From Apostichopus japonicus (Eukaryota; Echinodermata; Holothuroidea; Aspidochirotida; Stichopodidae), in contig NC_092572.1 of NCBI RefSeq assembly GCF_037975245.1, positions 25,081,989-25,145,988 of the forward strand: a stretch of 64,000 nt of DNA, in the 5' to 3' direction. This document shows positions 61,501 through 64,000 of this stretch, in pieces. Position 1 is the stretch's first letter; every line of letters starts with the position of its first letter. Position numbers and translations under genes: made by a program. The notes under the pieces were generated by a model. The model saw nothing but the letters and a program-made list of their open reading frames with translations. It was not told where the DNA came from and did no database searches.

Positions 61501-63970
61501 TCGAACTGTCAAATGTAGGTTAACTTTGTAAATGCGTTGAAAGGCTGTCTGCTACGATTTAGTAACGGGTTCAGGGTATTTAACATATTAAACATTGTTA
61601 TTTATACTATTGCACGAACAAGAGTACAGTTTTCTTTGAAATGAACGATGCAAGTCCAACATTACCCATATTGGTGTAGAAAATGATGTACAGCTTCGAA
61701 CAAAGTATTTATTCAGGTCATTAATATATTAAAATGTATTTTAATTTAACACATTGTCGAACTTAGATGTATGTTACTGCTATTTTTTAATATGTTTAAA
61801 ATCTCCGTGTAATTGTAAAAAAAGAAAAAAAGTGAAATAAAGGAAATTATAAGTTTTGATCTTATTTCTTTTCGGTTAGTAAGGGCGGAGATGTAGGAGG
61901 GTTCCATAGAAACTCAGTGTACATTTTAAAGTGGAAAAACGTTTAAGGTATAAACCTGATTAATATTACAATCTACTGTATGGAGACGGATTAATACAGA
62001 TAACGAAACAATAAAAACCAATGGATACGTTGCAAAGTTCAATGAAGTTAACCAAACATCTTAGTATGTTGTTCACTTACCCTAGAGTAAATGCCATATG
62101 AAAATATCCTGTTAAAGATGTAGCATTTTGAATTTAAATCTATATTTTAATTTATTTACTATAGGCTAAGAAACTCATCGAGAATTTACAAAAAAGGACG
62201 CTGGTAGTAGACGAAATTCAAACAGTGGATTTGGAGAGAGTGCATCGTATGGATCATTTGCAGGAAAAAGTTAGTACCGCCTTTCGTCTTGCAAAACACG
62301 GTTTGTTTCTACCATCATTGTCAATTAATTTTCTTAGGTAAACAGTTGCTAAACCCTTTAAGTAAGCTCCTAGTCATATTCCTTCTTGTAGATAATACAA
62401 CATGAAACGCTTCTGAAAGAACACGGTGACTCACTCAGAAAAGAAGAGGAATATCTGACAGAACGCATCGGAGCTAATCGAAAGTCGTTGCAGACGTTAC
62501 AGAAGTCGATACGGACAGTAAGTGCTGAAAAACGTATGGAGTTCTTGTAGAAATGTTTTGTTTGGTTGAATCATGGTAGTCCGGATCCTTCAACTATACA
62601 GAAACTGCATTGCAGATGAATTTTTTTAATCCTTATTTTAGGTCTCTCCTAGTAAATGTGTATGAAGTAATGGATACAGTTCATAGCATATGTAATTAAG
62701 ACCTTCAACGTTAACATAGCTATCTATGGATATATTGAATCAGCACCATACTCGAGTGTATAATGAAAAGCATTTGTCTTAATATAACAGTTACATCAAA
62801 CTACAAATCTGGAAATGGAACGATTGAGTTTAAGTTATGTTGTGTTTTACTATACATTTCTATATAATGAAATGAAACATTCCACGACGAATTGATATAT
62901 CAGTTATTCATTCTCTGAATTAGTTGACTGCGTAATGAATGTGGCAGCGCCGTAGTAATCGATCAGTTAGTTAGCTGTTTTACCACGCTAAGTACATACA
63001 TGTCTATCAGGGAGAAGCTAAATGGCAACTTACACTTCATGTCTGGTGGCTATCCAAATAACAGTTTTAGCTGTTTGCTCATATTAGCATACCTAGCTAT
63101 TTAGCCTAAGCAGTTCTGTGTGATTTATAATGTTAGTATCATAGTCTGCTCCCTTCAGTGGCTACTTATTTACGGGACGAAAAGTTACAATGGTCACTTT
63201 AAATATTAATGCACAGTAGTTTAGGTTTGTTTATTCCACTTATTGTAGAATATCATAAGACGAAATTTAATGTTGTTTACCTTTCATAGAGAATCAAAAA
63301 TAAGCATGCCTAATAGTATTATCCGCACCTACCTTCTGTAAGAAATACAGAAGTAAATATAGAATATTTCCAAACTAAACATCCAAGGCAACCCGAGTCA
63401 AAACAAACATTGAAACTGCAGCTTTGTTATAATCATAAGCAGCTAATCTTATCTTGTAGTATGTACATTAATTATACTGTTTGAAAAGTTGATGAATGTA
63501 ATTATGAGGCATTGCGCTAGTTGAGCTGACAGAAAATGATTTTTTTTTATGGAGAGAGGGGTGATAAAATGTGTGATCACTTACTTTAGGGTGCAGTGTG
63601 ATATAAGAGGATATACTTTCTCGACGTGAACATAAAATTGTAACCAATTGAAATAAGAAGGTAACTGGTGACTACTATTATCATCATTAGCCAATTTGTC
63701 TGAAGAAAGTACAATAGGCGTTAGATAGTTTGAATTCATCTTTTTTTTATTCCCAGATTGATAATACATATCAACAAAGGGATCAACACATACCAGGTAA
63801 AACAAATTGAATTGATTTGTATTTCCCTTTGATTCCATTCCTATGTTAAGGCGAAGACTACTATACACACCGTTTGTTCAAAGCATTGTTATCCATCTTC
63901 AGTTGGACCACGCTCTAATAATGAAAGAAGAAAAGAAACTCACCAAAGTAGCTGCAGCATATCATGTTAA
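55527..63970 (+). CDS. Gene C: beta-propeller-like and coiled-coil protein (spliced)
   Basis: Predicted intracellular protein of about 662 residues from 13 exons with matching phases. Start MAESSLTQKT; no signal peptide. Residues about 20-270 look like propeller blades (repeats of the type LAICGH..., KLFAASASSKILV, NVYICTRSKGRALAF, LVFVSWNATNLKIY), as in NHL/WD-type propellers of TRIM-like proteins, though no RING or B-box is present. A Ser-rich linker (SESSESSAELSKE) leads into about 300 residues of coiled coil. Scaffold or oligomerising role inferred. The last two exons are uncertain: skipping 63757-63796 would give a different coiled-coil end, possibly beyond the window. Confidence 0.7.
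55862..56642 (+). CDS. Gene C exon 2: propeller-like domain
   Basis: 781 bp, phase 2 to 0, one long open exon with GTTTTACAG acceptor and GTGAGT donor. It begins LPFTSGDTDAEETK and contains repeated beta-rich blades with hydrophobic-aromatic strands (NVYICTRSKGRALAFTFNGK; SICVHERTELVFVSWNA). Propeller assignment is by pattern, not by a diagnostic motif. Confidence 0.75.
56643..57260. other. Gene C intron 2
   Basis: A CAG near 57061 could be an acceptor, but every frame after it meets a stop or breaks phase, so I read the region as intron. Confidence 0.5.
57261..57429 (+). CDS. Gene C exon 3: linker
   Basis: 169 bp, phase 0 to 1. Excellent acceptor (CTCTCTTTCACTTTAG); encodes NPVVNSTTFYQSLKSGWKQN and an acidic Ser-rich end before GTAAGC. 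Confidence 0.65.
58237..58277 (+). CDS. Gene C exon 4: short exon
   Basis: 41 bp, phase 1 to 0, encoding GNHVKTSEHNKDL before a consensus GTAAGT. If unspliced, the frame runs on to a stop at 58439, a possible short isoform. Confidence 0.55.
58696..58821 (+). CDS. Gene C exon 5: coiled coil, 42 codons
   Basis: 126 bp, phase 0 to 0, CTTTCCAG acceptor and GTAAGTG donor. LNMKLKELEDENKKMKQDRK and onward is a textbook coiled coil. Confidence 0.85.
58822..60058. other. Gene C intron 5
   Basis: 1.2 kb, AT-rich, nothing recognised. Confidence 0.5.
60059..60184 (+). CDS. Gene C exon 6: coiled coil, 42 codons
   Basis: 126 bp, phase 0 to 0, TTTTATAG acceptor and GTGAGC donor; INSTITSLEDNKSRSKVEMT and onward, heptad-like. 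Confidence 0.8.
60388..60510 (+). CDS. Gene C exon 7: coiled coil, 41 codons
   Basis: 123 bp, phase 0 to 0, CTTTAACAG acceptor and GTGAGT donor; HHLQLREQIVDEKTSQLKD core. Confidence 0.8.
60844..60972 (+). CDS. Gene C exon 8: coiled coil, 43 codons
   Basis: 129 bp, phase 0 to 0. I chose the TTCTTTTTAAG acceptor because it is the one that keeps frame; LQLRISSLETEKLTLQDQIK core; donor GTAATT. Confidence 0.75.
61389..61514 (+). CDS. Gene C exon 9: coiled coil, 42 codons
   Basis: 126 bp, phase 0 to 0, ATTCTCAG acceptor; TKKELEQVKQNIEKLREKQE core; donor GTAGGT. Confidence 0.85.
61515..62164. other. Gene C intron 9
   Basis: 650 bp of AT-rich intron; nothing recognised. Confidence 0.5.
62165..62269 (+). 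CDS. Gene C exon 10: coiled coil, 35 codons
   Basis: 105 bp, exactly five heptads, phase 0 to 0; AKKLIENLQKRTLVVDEIQT core; donor GTTAGT. Confidence 0.75.
62392..62517 (+). CDS. Gene C exon 11: coiled coil, 42 codons
   Basis: 126 bp, phase 0 to 0, TTCTTGTAG acceptor and GTAAGT donor; LLKEHGDSLRKEEEYLTERI core. Confidence 0.85.
62518..63756. other. Gene C intron 11
   Basis: 1.2 kb, AT-rich, no exon seen. Confidence 0.5.
63757..63796 (+). CDS. Gene C exon 12 (tentative)
   Basis: 40 bp, phase 0 to 1, TTCCCAG acceptor and GTAAAA donor, encoding IDNTYQQRDQHIP. Coiled-coil character ends here. Confidence 0.45.
63903..63970 (+). CDS. Gene C exon 13, possible last exon
   Basis: Acceptor CATCTTCAG. 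In phase 1 (after exon 12) it encodes about 22 polar residues and a stop at 63968. In phase 0 (skipping exon 12) it reads LDHALIMKEEKKLTK, more coil-like, to a stop at 63996 or on into exons past the window edge. Both are possible. Confidence 0.4.
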
Positions 63971-64000
63971 ACTCTTTGATGTCAGCTCATTATATTAATC

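Overview
The window looks like nuclear DNA of a marine invertebrate deuterostome, most likely an echinoderm (a sea cucumber or relative). It is AT-rich, has short phase-compatible exons, long introns, many (TA)n tracts and several tRNA-derived repeats. It also carries an immune-type receptor joining immunoglobulin (Ig) domains to a NACHT ATPase. The organism call is an inference from architecture; no species-diagnostic gene is present. All exon models come from reading splice sites and phases by eye; no transcript or database was used.

Layout. (1) 1-6 kb: three in-phase coiled-coil exons on the minus strand, part of a gene running off the left end. (2) 6-27 kb: mostly non-coding, with an 8-bp minisatellite (7.2-7.6 kb), two copies of a TIR element carrying a tRNA-like promoter (8.6 and 23.8 kb), a broken LINE reverse transcriptase (9.0-10.2 kb), SINEs (21.5 and 27.3 kb), an exact 86-bp tandem duplication (19.6 kb), and three relic exons (20.1-20.7 kb) matching the 3' end of gene A. 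(3) 27.6-45.5 kb, minus strand: gene A, a spliced receptor with signal peptide, four Ig domains, one transmembrane helix, NACHT ATPase and leucine-rich tail; every exon junction I traced keeps frame. (4) 35221-43833, plus strand: a complete Ty3/Gypsy LTR retrotransposon inserted in intron 1 of gene A, antisense to it, with apparently identical 1228-bp LTRs, gag, pol and an extra zinc-finger ORF. (5) 48.5-52.5 kb, plus strand: gene B, a signal peptide plus Ig exon head-to-head with gene A, followed by a second signal-peptide exon and a decayed Ig exon. (6) 52.6-55.1 kb: a 2.5-kb TIR-bounded element carrying eight copies of a 15-bp motif, inserted in a (TA)n tract. (7) 55.5-64 kb, plus strand: gene C, a beta-propeller-like domain followed by a long coiled coil built from exons of about 42 codons.

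How the parts may work together (inference): gene A could couple extracellular recognition by Ig domains directly to a cytosolic NACHT oligomerisation switch in one polypeptide. Gene B and the Ig relics suggest the locus is an expanding and decaying Ig-receptor cluster. Gene C and the left coiled-coil gene are cytoplasmic scaffold-like proteins whose link to the receptors is only positional. The retroelement is separate and probably young.
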